A stretch of DNA of 53,683 bases from Acidobacteriaceae bacterium (GTDB lineage: Bacteria; Acidobacteriota; Terriglobia; Terriglobales; Acidobacteriaceae): assembly GCA_003165095.1 (NCBI GenBank), contig PLSH01000224.1, positions 1 to 53,683 on the forward strand. Direction: 5' to 3'. Shown here piece after piece: positions 7,312 through 15,268 of this stretch (position 1 is the first letter of the stretch; each line of letters opens with the position of its first letter). Made by a program: the position numbers and the translations under genes. The notes beneath the pieces are model-generated. The model was not told the origin of the DNA, ran no database searches, and saw nothing but the letters and a program-made list of their open reading frames with translations.

Positions 7312-10300
7312 TTATCTCCGCACCCCTATGGCGCGCAGCGTGACAATCTCGTGAGGGCCGATGGTGAGATTAAACCCGCCGTCCTCGTTCATTGATACGG
7401 CCTCCTGGCCGCGTTCCAGGGCATCCGTCTTCCAAACGTGGTCCAGATGCATCCATGGAATCCTGACAGACACGGTTCGTTGTGTTCCGCCAAAGTCGAG
7501 AAAGCGGAGGATCGTGCCGTCTCCGTCCTCTGCGGGCTTCCATGTTTCCAGCAGCACGCCTGGGTCGTCAATACTCAGCAGACTCTCCATCGCTCCGTTC
7601 AGGTTCTGCGCAGATTCCGGCTTCGCCGGCGAAGCAACCTGGGCCTTGTCCTGGCTGGTGATGACGTCCGCCTCCAGGGTCGAAATTTCTTCCCAACCCA
7701 TGCGGCTCAAGTCTTCCGCGTTGGTTGTGGGCGCGCTGGTCACCATGTAATGGAAGCTGAAATGTCCTCCCTGGCCGGCTCGATAATTCGTATTCCAGTA
7801 GTTGTTCATCACGTAGGAGAAAATGCTCCCAGGTCGTTTGCCAAATTGTTCCGGCCATTCACCGCGATTGATATCGCCCAATGTCACCAACGGAGCGTCA
7901 AGCGGAAACACGCTGCCCGATACGCCATCCTGCGCCGCTGAAACCCAATGTTGCGCCGAGAACCACTCGTGGCCGGCGCCGGCGTACATGTCTTTCGCAG
8001 GGTCGACAACTCCGTTTTGAACCTCGTACTGAAACTGCGGCTGGCGCATGGCAAAAGGAAACGCAAAGTAGACGGCTTCTTTGCTGTAAACCTCCTTCTT
8101 GTCGAGCTCCTCAGTGAATTCAATTCTCTTCTGGTCATTGAACAACCGAATCTCCGCTTTGATCGAAGGCGTATTCAAGTCCTCGCTTTCCATGTGTGCA
8201 ACCATTCCGTCGGGTGTGTGCGCGATGGATACAATGCGGCCGCCGTGCGCGGGGTGAATCTCCAGTTGCGGCTTGGGAAGCGCATGACTATAGACGAGAA
8301 TCGTGTTTGGACTCTTATCGCCTCCGGTCACGTAGAGATACTCTCCAAAACGATAGGGGCTTTCCTGGCTTACGAGCTCATGCTGCAGTTGCTTGTCGTA
8401 GATGCTGTGAACCGCGCCGGTCTCCGGATCCAGTTGCACTTTGTAAAACGGGCTCTCAAGCGTCGAGCCCTGTTCTGTTGCGGGGTCGGGCGCCGCCTTC
8501 TTTGCGGCTTGCACGCGATATACCCTGTAGCCAAGCGCCGGAACAGACTGGGCAGTGAATCTTGCGCGGATAAAACCGTCGCCGCTGGACACGATCTCAA
8601 AAGGAACGGTCTGGCCGGTCGGCACATCTACGATCTCATCGGTCTTATTCAGGTCCACCGTCACTGTTCCGCTTCGCTTCCAGTTCAGCGTGTTGAAAAC
8701 CACTATGCTTCCCGAACCGGCCGGGACCGCGTCCGCCAGGTTGGCCATGCTGCGCCGGGTTACAAAATCCACCTGCGCCGCGGCATTCACGGCAAACTGT
8801 TCTTTGATCTTGAGCTGATCGACGGCCTCCATGCTGGCCGGGTCTGAGACGCTGTTCCATGAGTCGAAGGTGTGCTCATCCGCCAGCACCATGTTGGTCC
8901 ACATGCGGCCCAGTTCGGCAGCATCCGTCTTGAGAAGAGGATTCACGAGCCCTGCCAGCGTGTCCAATTTCTCCGCCGTCTGACCGCGTGCTTCGCTCCA
9001 GCGCTCCATTCCCAGGTAATATGCATCGGAGGCCGCGCCATCCTCCCAATACGGCCCGCCATCGCCACGGATTGTCGGGATGGTGTCGCCAAATTGTTTT
9101 TCGATATGTTGCAAGGCCTCGTGGAATCCGGAGTACTGCAGGTGCGGAAACGCATATATGGCATTCCATTTCTCAGCAAGCTCAGCCTGCTGAGGATATA
9201 GATCCGTATTCTCTACCTGGGTGCCAAAGATGATGGTCGAATTCGCATGATAGTCCGCGCTTCCGTACATCTCGAGGAACAAGGGCAGCGTGTCATGGCC
9301 TGCCGACAGCAACGGAGGCAATCCAAACAGCATCTGCATTTGCATATAGTGCCGCGAATACCATAGCAATACCTTCTTGCCGTCGGGACCCACCCACCAT
9401 GCCGGCGCGCGTTCATTGAGACGGCCCTGGAGCAATACCGGGGCCCGGTAGTTATCGCTGCCGCTGGCCAGATAGCCAATGCCGGAGGCCGCAAGGATGG
9501 AAGCATACGACCACGAGAACGAGGGAACATCCGTGATATTCGCATAGTCCAGCGGCGTTCCGTATTTCCTGCTGAAATTGGCGCTCGGATACATGGAGCG
9601 AATCAGCGTTTCCGCGGTTGGAATGCCGGTGAGCAAATTGGCGTATTGCGCCGGGACAAACAGTTGCTTCTTTTGTATCGCCTCAATCGCGCGCTGCTGC
9701 TCAGCCTGGTTGCGCGTCTCAAGAAACTGCTGCAGGTCCCACTCCCCGTCCAGGCTGAAACGGAAATCAGGATGCTTCTGAGTCATGTCCATGGCTTCGC
9801 CGATGGTTCGGCTCTGGATAGCCGCAACCTTGGCCTGGTAATCGGAATACCCGACGTCCACATGAATATGAGGAACAACAAAGATCGTCCACTTCTTGGC
9901 AGGATCGATCGATTGGCGGTAATGCCGCGTTTGCCCATTGATTTTTGCAGTCAGTTGGGCCTCGGTCTGCGGCGGAAATTCGCGCACCGGGAATTCGACT
10001 CTCTCTTCTCCGAAGTCGCATCCGCCATGCAAGGCGGCACGATAAGTTTTCCCGGCCATAGCCAGTTCGGCCATGTTCCCCGGGTCGGTTCGCGCGGAGC
10101 AGGGGATAAAGGCTTCCACGCTTTCCATCAGTCCGCCATTTTGCTGGCGATAGAAAATGGTCGGAGTTATTTGCGCCGATGAGGCTTTGCCGGCCATGCT
10201 GCGCGCCACTCTGTCAAGCTCGATTGCGTCGTAATTCACCCCGGCTTCCGGAACCTCTTCCTCCGCCTCCTCGACCATCTGCAACGCGATTCGGTTGCTC

Positions 10301-10821
10301 CCTTGATGCAGATAGCTCCCAGGAAAATCGAACTCCACATCGGCGGAGGAATATGCCGGCGAAAACGAATCCCACTGGTCACCATTGTTGTAGTCGAGCC
10401 GCGGGTGCAGATAAAACATCCCGGTCTTGCCGTTGATCTCCACCTTGATAGCCGGCACGCTTGGGCTCTCAATCAACAGGGCAATATGAAGCCGGTAGTT
10501 GTTGGCCGACGGACCCTGCAGCGAAAATGTGATGGCCCGCGGCGCGGATGGTATGGGCGTTTCCTGGGGCTCCTGTTTCGAACCGAGCACCGCCGGTTGC
10601 GCGCCAAACCAGTCCTTCGCGGGATCGCTTTGAGTGACGATGAAATTCACATTCTGCTTCGGGCTCCCGGATGCAAACTCAGCAGAGGAACGATCGAATG
10701 TTCCGATTTGGAATACTGTGCTTTTTGTTCCTTGCGGCGAATCTGCCGCATGGAGCACTGAAGCAGCCAGAACCATCCCCAAAAGCCCCGCCAGCACGCT
10801 TCTTCTCGAGGTCAATTTCAT
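7312..10821 (-). CDS. secreted GH38-family glycosidase with N-terminal carbohydrate-binding-like domain
   Basis: 1169 aa from the ATG at 10821. This start is preceded by AAAGG at good spacing and gives the signal MKLTSRRSVLAGLLGMVLAA; the frame stays open further upstream but that extension is not protein-like. Residues about 95-205 resemble the C-terminal sugar-binding module of PL4 rhamnogalacturonan lyases (NNYRLHIALLIES to VNYDAIELD). The catalytic domain begins at KKWTIFVVPHIHVDVGY; HIHVD (318-322) is the GH38 zinc-binding HxHxD motif. The C-terminal beta domains typical of alpha-mannosidases follow. Expected to cleave alpha-mannosidic or related linkages in the periplasm. The active-site Asp context (ANITDVPSFSW) departs from classical mannosidases, so another glycoside is possible. 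Confidence 0.85.
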   Translation of the reverse strand: MKLTSRRSVLAGLLGMVLAASVLHAADSPQGTKSTVFQIGTFDRSSAEFASGSPKQNVNFIVTQSDPAKDWFGAQPAVLGSKQEPQETPIPSAPRAITFSLQGPSANNYRLHIALLIESPSVPAIKVEINGKTGMFYLHPRLDYNNGDQWDSFSPAYSSADVEFDFPGSYLHQGSNRIALQMVEEAEEEVPEAGVNYDAIELDRVARSMAGKASSAQITPTIFYRQQNGGLMESVEAFIPCSARTDPGNMAELAMAGKTYRAALHGGCDFGEERVEFPVREFPPQTEAQLTAKINGQTRHYRQSIDPAKKWTIFVVPHIHVDVGYSDYQAKVAAIQSRTIGEAMDMTQKHPDFRFSLDGEWDLQQFLETRNQAEQQRAIEAIQKKQLFVPAQYANLLTGIPTAETLIRSMYPSANFSRKYGTPLDYANITDVPSFSWSYASILAASGIGYLASGSDNYRAPVLLQGRLNERAPAWWVGPDGKKVLLWYSRHYMQMQMLFGLPPLLSAGHDTLPLFLEMYGSADYHANSTIIFGTQVENTDLYPQQAELAEKWNAIYAFPHLQYSGFHEALQHIEKQFGDTIPTIRGDGGPYWEDGAASDAYYLGMERWSEARGQTAEKLDTLAGLVNPLLKTDAAELGRMWTNMVLADEHTFDSWNSVSDPASMEAVDQLKIKEQFAVNAAAQVDFVTRRSMANLADAVPAGSGSIVVFNTLNWKRSGTVTVDLNKTDEIVDVPTGQTVPFEIVSSGDGFIRARFTAQSVPALGYRVYRVQAAKKAAPDPATEQGSTLESPFYKVQLDPETGAVHSIYDKQLQHELVSQESPYRFGEYLYVTGGDKSPNTILVYSHALPKPQLEIHPAHGGRIVSIAHTPDGMVAHMESEDLNTPSIKAEIRLFNDQKRIEFTEELDKKEVYSKEAVYFAFPFAMRQPQFQYEVQNGVVDPAKDMYAGAGHEWFSAQHWVSAAQDGVSGSVFPLDAPLVTLGDINRGEWPEQFGKRPGSIFSYVMNNYWNTNYRAGQGGHFSFHYMVTSAPTTNAEDLSRMGWEEISTLEADVITSQDKAQVASPAKPESAQNLNGAMESLLSIDDPGVLLETWKPAEDGDGTILRFLDFGGTQRTVSVRIPWMHLDHVWKTDALERGQEAVSMNEDGGFNLTIGPHEIVTLRAIGVRR

Positions 10822-10877
10822 CTTGTGCCTTTCCATTTTGCGCAAAGGAGACACGCTTCGTGACCCCTCACATTGCG

Positions 10878-12221
10878 TCAATTCCGTGCGCCGTGCTTCT
10901 TGAGTGCTTCCAGTCCAGGCCAATCGGCCAGTTCCCGGCGGTAGGCCCAGAACATATCTCCGCTTTCAACGCCTTCAATCTGGCGCAGAATGTAGCGGGT
11001 TGGTTCAACCGCGGCCGGGTTCAAATAAAATGCTCCCCATTCGCCCACCAGCATCGCCATCCGGTTCTTTTCAGAGAACTCATGGTGATGGCGGACGATC
11101 AGGTCGATGCGCTTATTGCTCATCAAGTCGAGAAGCGCCGTGTCAACCACAATGTCGTAAACATGAGGTGCATAGGCCTGCTGCGAATCGCGAATTCCCT
11201 GCTCATCGACGAGCGGAGCAATGGCGGAGCGGATGCCCAGGTTCGCCGACATCGCCGGCTCCAGAAACAGGATGTGTCTCGAATCTACCTGCCGGATCGA
11301 CTTGCGAACTCGCGCGTACATCGGCATCAACCGCGTACGGTCAAAGTTCTGCATGACAGGTGTTGCAGCCTGCAACATACCCCTGAAAAGGGTCATCTCT
11401 CCCATCCACTGCGTGATCTGCTTTCTGCCTTCCGGTGTGCCCTCCATCGAAAACAAATCCTTCGGGGACGGGTGCGGCTGGCCCGGGCGCGCGGCAAGAA
11501 GTTCGGAAAGCCGCGTCAGAGTGGCCTGTTCCATGCGCGCGGCATCCTGCCCCGGAAACGGCTCGTTCATTAGGTCGTACCCAATAACGTCCGGCTCGTT
11601 TTTGAAGCGGGCGGCGACAAACTGCCAGGCCTTCGCGTAATGGTCTTGAAGACCCACGCCATCCGGGGCCCGGCTGTTGGCCCAGAAATGATCCAGGGCG
11701 GTCTGCACAGCATCGCTCGTGTAATAGGCGTCGCTCCACTCATCGCTATTGGCAAAAGGCTTGCCATCATCGAGAGTGGCCCAGGCCGGCGCGCCGTCTG
11801 AGAACTTCACGCTGTACAGGTCCTGGTGCATGTCCAGCAGCACGTAAAGTCCCTGCTGTTTGGCGTACCCGACCAATGTTTCGATCCGCTCGAGATACGC
11901 CTCGTCAAAATGTCCAGGCTGCGGCTCAAGACCATCCCAGAAAATGCATAGCCGGACGGCATTCATTCCCCAACTTCGGATCAGAGCGAAGTCGGCCGGA
12001 GTGATGTTATCGGTATATCCCTGGTCCTTTGATTTATTAGCGACGTTAATGCCATGGAACAACAGCGGCCGGCCGGAAGCATCCTGAAAGTGCGTCTCCG
12101 AAACGGAAACGAAACCAGCAGGCGGCTGCCCGGACGGCTTCTGATTTGAAGACAGGGACTGCGCCGCTCCACAACAAGCCAGGGCGGAGAACAGGAGCGG
12201 CAACAGGCAACGAGACATCAA
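10878..12221 (-). CDS. secreted GH5 glycosidase (endoglycoceramidase-like subgroup)
   Basis: 447 aa with a signal peptide (CLLPLLFSALACCGAAQS). The GH5 (beta/alpha)8 barrel is complete: FHGINV near the start, LLDMHQDLYSVKF (residues 128-140, typical of the endoglycoceramidase-like branch), the acid/base E220 in YDLMNEPF and the nucleophile E394 in LVGEWGAF. It should hydrolyse a beta-glycosidic bond outside the cytoplasm. The subgroup includes enzymes acting on glycolipids and on short beta-glycosides, so the precise substrate is open. It lies between the D-lyxose isomerase (stop 48 bases upstream) and the GH38 gene (start 57 bases downstream), all on one strand. Confidence 0.9.
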   Translation of the reverse strand: MMSRCLLPLLFSALACCGAAQSLSSNQKPSGQPPAGFVSVSETHFQDASGRPLLFHGINVANKSKDQGYTDNITPADFALIRSWGMNAVRLCIFWDGLEPQPGHFDEAYLERIETLVGYAKQQGLYVLLDMHQDLYSVKFSDGAPAWATLDDGKPFANSDEWSDAYYTSDAVQTALDHFWANSRAPDGVGLQDHYAKAWQFVAARFKNEPDVIGYDLMNEPFPGQDAARMEQATLTRLSELLAARPGQPHPSPKDLFSMEGTPEGRKQITQWMGEMTLFRGMLQAATPVMQNFDRTRLMPMYARVRKSIRQVDSRHILFLEPAMSANLGIRSAIAPLVDEQGIRDSQQAYAPHVYDIVVDTALLDLMSNKRIDLIVRHHHEFSEKNRMAMLVGEWGAFYLNPAAVEPTRYILRQIEGVESGDMFWAYRRELADWPGLEALKKHGARN

Positions 12222-12269
12222 CCACGTCCTTTTGGCAGATTGTATCGCGGCGAATCCAGGGCGCGCAGC

Positions 12270-12950
12270 CTAAGCCTTCTGGTACTCGTTGCAGAGCAGG
12301 CGATACGGCGGCTCATCTTCAACGATCTCCGGATATCTGGGCAGCGGATCCTTGAAATGGTTGTCGTTGTCATCATCGTTTACCGAGGAAACTTCGCCGA
12401 TCAGGCCATGGCCATCCACGGCATGAAACGTGTGATAGAGATATGGAGTCAAGGTGATGGATTCGCCGGGGCCGAGGATCACAGTGCCTCCCGCCTTGAC
12501 CTGGCGTCGAATTCCATCGCAGGTCACCGTCACGGCGCTTTTCGCAAACCCTCCGTCTTCAGTTGAATTGTAGAGTCGCACCACCAACCGTCCCGTGCCT
12601 CTGCCTCCCCGGTTGATGATGTCTTCGGTCTTGCTGGAATGGAAGTGAAAGGGCGTGACCTGGTCCTGACGAACGTACATGATTTTTTCGGCGTAACTCT
12701 TGGCGGCCTTGCCGGCTGTCAAAGAACCATTGCGAAGGGTAAACAGCGTGAGTCCGAGCGACTCAAAACGCCCTGAATTGAAATCGGTGACATCCCATCC
12801 CAGCCGGCTGGCGCGGATCTCGTCGGCTTCACTGCCGCGCTGTCGCCAATCTTCTGGTGTCCAGTCACCGTAAGGCGGCAGGAAAAATCGATTCCAGGCA
12901 AGAAACGCGCTGGCTTCGACAATGGATGCGTTAATAGCAGACCTATTCAT
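12270..12950 (-). CDS. D-lyxose ketol-isomerase (D-lyxose/D-mannose isomerase family)
   Basis: 226 aa, the full length of this cupin family. The metal-binding signature FHFHSSKTEDIINRGG gives H102, H104 and E109; the fourth ligand is in YHTFHA (H173 or H176). Characterised members interconvert D-lyxose and D-xylulose, and D-mannose and D-fructose. The enzyme has no signal peptide and acts in the cytoplasm. AAGGAG lies upstream of the ATG at 12950. First gene of a minus-strand operon with GH5, GH38 and the CocE-type hydrolase, which suggests that the sugar released by the glycosidases is converted to a ketose and then handled by a kinase such as the PfkB protein at 559. Confidence 0.9.
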   Translation of the reverse strand: MNRSAINASIVEASAFLAWNRFFLPPYGDWTPEDWRQRGSEADEIRASRLGWDVTDFNSGRFESLGLTLFTLRNGSLTAGKAAKSYAEKIMYVRQDQVTPFHFHSSKTEDIINRGGRGTGRLVVRLYNSTEDGGFAKSAVTVTCDGIRRQVKAGGTVILGPGESITLTPYLYHTFHAVDGHGLIGEVSSVNDDDNDNHFKDPLPRYPEIVEDEPPYRLLCNEYQKA

Positions 12951-13145
12951 CTGACTTCTCTTCTCCTTGCGTCAGTATTGATTTCGGGGCAGCGCGGGGC
13001 GCATCCGTTGGGTTACTGAGGCGGCGCATTGCTGCCAGCGGACGCAGTCCATGGACTGCGTTCGTAGACCGGAGTTGCAGACATGCAAGCAACGAGAATT
13101 GTAAGCAGCTTGACGGTGAAAACCGACCGAATTCTATGGGCGCGA

Positions 13146-13174
13146 GAAACGTTTCGGAGGGTGAAACGGCCGTT
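13146..13174. promoter_or_regulatory. two adjacent palindromes upstream of the lyxose isomerase operon
   Basis: GAAACGTTTC (13146-13155) is a perfect 10-bp palindrome and AACGGCCGTT (13165-13174) is a second one 9 bases away. A third short one, AAGCGCTT, lies at 13240-13247. Palindromes with a CG centre and GAAAC arms are typical of LacI/GalR-type operators. They lie 200-300 bases upstream of the operon start, in a gene-free stretch of about 395 bases (12951-13345) in which I see no convincing coding region. Short palindromes arise by chance, so this is a candidate only. Confidence 0.35.
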
Positions 13175-13345
13175 GTCGGCGCGGCAGTTGCGGGAATGCC
13201 CTTCGCTCTGTTGACTAACGCAAAGCAGGACAAGAAGGAAAGCGCTTCGCGGGCCGGAGAGGAAGATATGTTGCAAAGCAAAACAATGTGCGCAGCGGGA
13301 CATTGCCGGCGTAGATGCGCTTGACCGGCTCACCGCTTCCTGAAC

Positions 13346-13945
13346 TTGCACACTGCTTACGGCGCGGAATTCAACCGAGGCCCAGTTCCTTCTGCGATTG
13401 AACCCGCCGCCAGCCGGGTGGGAATGAATTTTTTTCGTTCCCACGCAGTTTTTTGTCCATTTCCAGCAGCCGGGCCGGTGCTGCTGTCGCCGGTGGCTTC
13501 GGCAGTTAAAACGACCCGTCCATCGTTCCATTGGACCGGCGTGGCAAACGATCAAGGCTACACGCTCTACGTGGCCGATGAGCATGATCGCGAGGTTCTT
13601 ACCCGGCCCACCGGCGCCAGTACGGAGTTTTCATTTCCCCCGGATTCGCTCGGCCTGGTGTCCGGGCATACATACTCTTGGCAGGTTGAAACCACCGTGG
13701 CCGATGAACTGAGAATCGCGGATCGCGAGTCGTTCGTGATTCCGGATGCAAGTACGCTCTCGACCGTGGCCGCGCTCAAGAAACAGTTCGCCAATTCCCC
13801 AATGCTGCTGGCCGCCGTGGATGAAACCTACGGGCTATACGACGATGCGGCTGACCAACTACGCATCCTGAAGGCTCTCAATCCCAGGTCCGATTTGCCC
13901 GATAAGCTGCTGGCGGACCTGGCCGCGCGGCGTCAGAAAAAGTGA
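13346..13945 (+). pseudogene. truncated Ig/FN3-like domain protein
   Basis: The open frame (199 aa) lacks a signal peptide or credible N-terminus. From about residue 42 it reads as an FN3/Ig-like domain (GPVLLSPVASAVKTTRPSFHW, YTLYV, SFPPDSLGLVSGHTYSWQVE) followed by a TPR-like helical tail ending LKALNPRSDLPDKLLADLAA. This looks like the C-terminal part of a longer exported protein whose 5' end is gone. The point where sensible protein begins coincides with the copy of a 40-bp repeat at 13440. The stop is followed after 15 bases by the CHAT remnant with a good ribosome site (GAGGGAGAG), as expected of a former operon. Confidence 0.5.
13440..13479 (+). repeat. copy 1 of a diverged 40-bp direct repeat
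   Basis: Matches 14985-15024 at 34 of 40 positions by hand alignment; the core is TTTTTTGTCC followed by CCAGCA and CGGGCCGGT. The two copies bracket about 1.5 kb of broken genes. They may be a remnant of a repeat used in recombination. Confidence 0.5.
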
Positions 13946-13960
13946 AGAGGGAGAGAACCG

Positions 13961-14805
13961 TTGTCGAGATCGAGAATCTGCTTTTTCCTATGCGCGGCGG
14001 CACTCCTTATTGGGTTGGCTCCAGCCTCCGCCGCCCAGAATTCGGATGAGCGGGACAAGATTGAGCGCACCGCGCCAGCCGAACAGCAGTTGGCCGATGC
14101 CCTGATCGCCGCAAAGACCGCGGCCGAACGATCTGCCCTGATGGCTGCAAGGCGGGAACTGGTCACGCCCGAATTGGTCCAGATCCTCTATCGGGCAGGA
14201 AAACATGCGGCCAGCCAGGGTGATTCCAAAGAAGGACTTCGACTTTGATCGCCGGCCTCGCCAGGAAGCACCGCCTGCGCGTCGACCCGCCGCTGATCGG
14301 ATCGAAGGCTACCAAGTCAGCCATAAAAAGCGAGTGGGGCCGGTATTCGACCATCCACCTGGCAGCGCATGCATTTTATGACAATTTGAATCCACTTTAT
14401 TCGGGCATCGTGCTGGCTCAGGATTCGCCAGACAGCCCTCAGAACGGCATCCTCGAGGCCCGTGAGATACTCGATCAGGATTTGAGCGCCAATCTCGTTA
14501 TTCTTTCAGCTTGTGATACCGCGCGCGGCGCAATCTATGGTGGCGAGGGCCCGGTCGGCCTGTCGTGGGCTCTCTTTGTTGCGGGAACTCCCGCGAGTGT
14601 GGTCACGCAATGGAGGGTTGCAGACCAAAGCTCCGCAACCTTCATGCAAAGCTTTTACCGCAGATGGGGATTCGGGATGCCGGGCGCGGGGAACAAATCC
14701 AAATCGATCGCTCTGCAACTGGCGCAGGAGAATCTGTTGAAATCGACCGGCTACTCGCATCCACACTATTGGGCGCCCTTCGTAATGATTGGAGACTCAC
14801 GGTAG
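13961..14805 (+). pseudogene. CHAT-domain (caspase-like) protein gene with internal deletion
   Basis: Two fragments of one gene lie in different frames. The first (13961-14248, TTG start with GAGGGAGAG before it) has a signal peptide (RICFFLCAAALLIGLAPASA) and a start typical of exported TPR-CHAT proteins (AAERSALMAARRELVTPELV). It reaches QGDSKEGLRL, where TPR repeats should begin, and then stops. The second (to 14805) is the C-terminal part of a CHAT protease. HLAAHAFYD holds the catalytic His and LVILSACDTARG the catalytic Cys; GGEGPVGLSWALFVAGTPASVV follows. The TPRs and the first half of CHAT are missing and the frame changes at about 14240-14248. The catalytic dyad survives, but the protein is unlikely to be made whole. 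Confidence 0.75.
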
Positions 14806-14984
14806 TTTGGGGTGAGCAACAAAGCCGGCGGAAACCCGAGCGCGTCGCCGTCAAAGATCTCGATGGGGTGATATCAGGCAAGTTGCTATTCTGTCAGGAG
14901 TCTCTCAACCGATGTTTTTCGATGCCTCCGCACTTCCGTTGCCGATCGGTTCTCCTCGCCCGGAGGCTTCGCCGTTCAGGCGTC

Positions 14985-15024
14985 CCCGCGCAGATTTTTG
15001 TCCAAATCCAGCAATCGGGCCGGT
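14985..15024 (+). repeat. copy 2 of a diverged 40-bp direct repeat
   Basis: Partner of 13440-13479 in the same orientation. It lies in a gene-free stretch of about 460 bases (14806-15268) between the CHAT remnant and the Kelch protein. Confidence 0.5.
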
Positions 15025-15111
15025 TGTCTATTGCGTAACGCAACCAGCAAAACATCCGTCAGGACGATCGAGAGCCCAAACGTCCCTGGACTTCTTCAGT
15101 GTAAACGGCAA

Positions 15112-15238
15112 GGATCCTGTAATGCTGGGCGCCTTCATTACCTTCGCTGCGATGGTGAGCAGTTCGACATCGGGCGAGGGCACACCCAGCGGGCGCCTTA
15201 ATACAACAGCAGGGTCATGCGCGCTACAATCGTAAGAA
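15112..15238 (+). pseudogene. possible decayed C-terminus of a MacB/FtsX-type permease
   Basis: The plus-frame peptide FFSVNGKDPVMLGAFITFAA... ending in CALQS has the spacing of the last helix and tail of acidobacterial MacB-like permeases (LFGV..DP...AF......PARRA..DP..ALR.E). The hydrophobic helix and the ARRA motif are eroded and nothing upstream is recognisable. A weak, by-eye resemblance only. Confidence 0.2.
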
Positions 15239-15268
15239 TTCAATGTGACGTGCGGAGAGTCCGCACCA

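Noticed and set aside
14912..15235. Plus-strand frame of 107 aa as a real gene
   Set aside because: No signal peptide or ribosome site; only the last ~40 residues have weak resemblance to a permease tail, so it is listed only as a low-confidence remnant.
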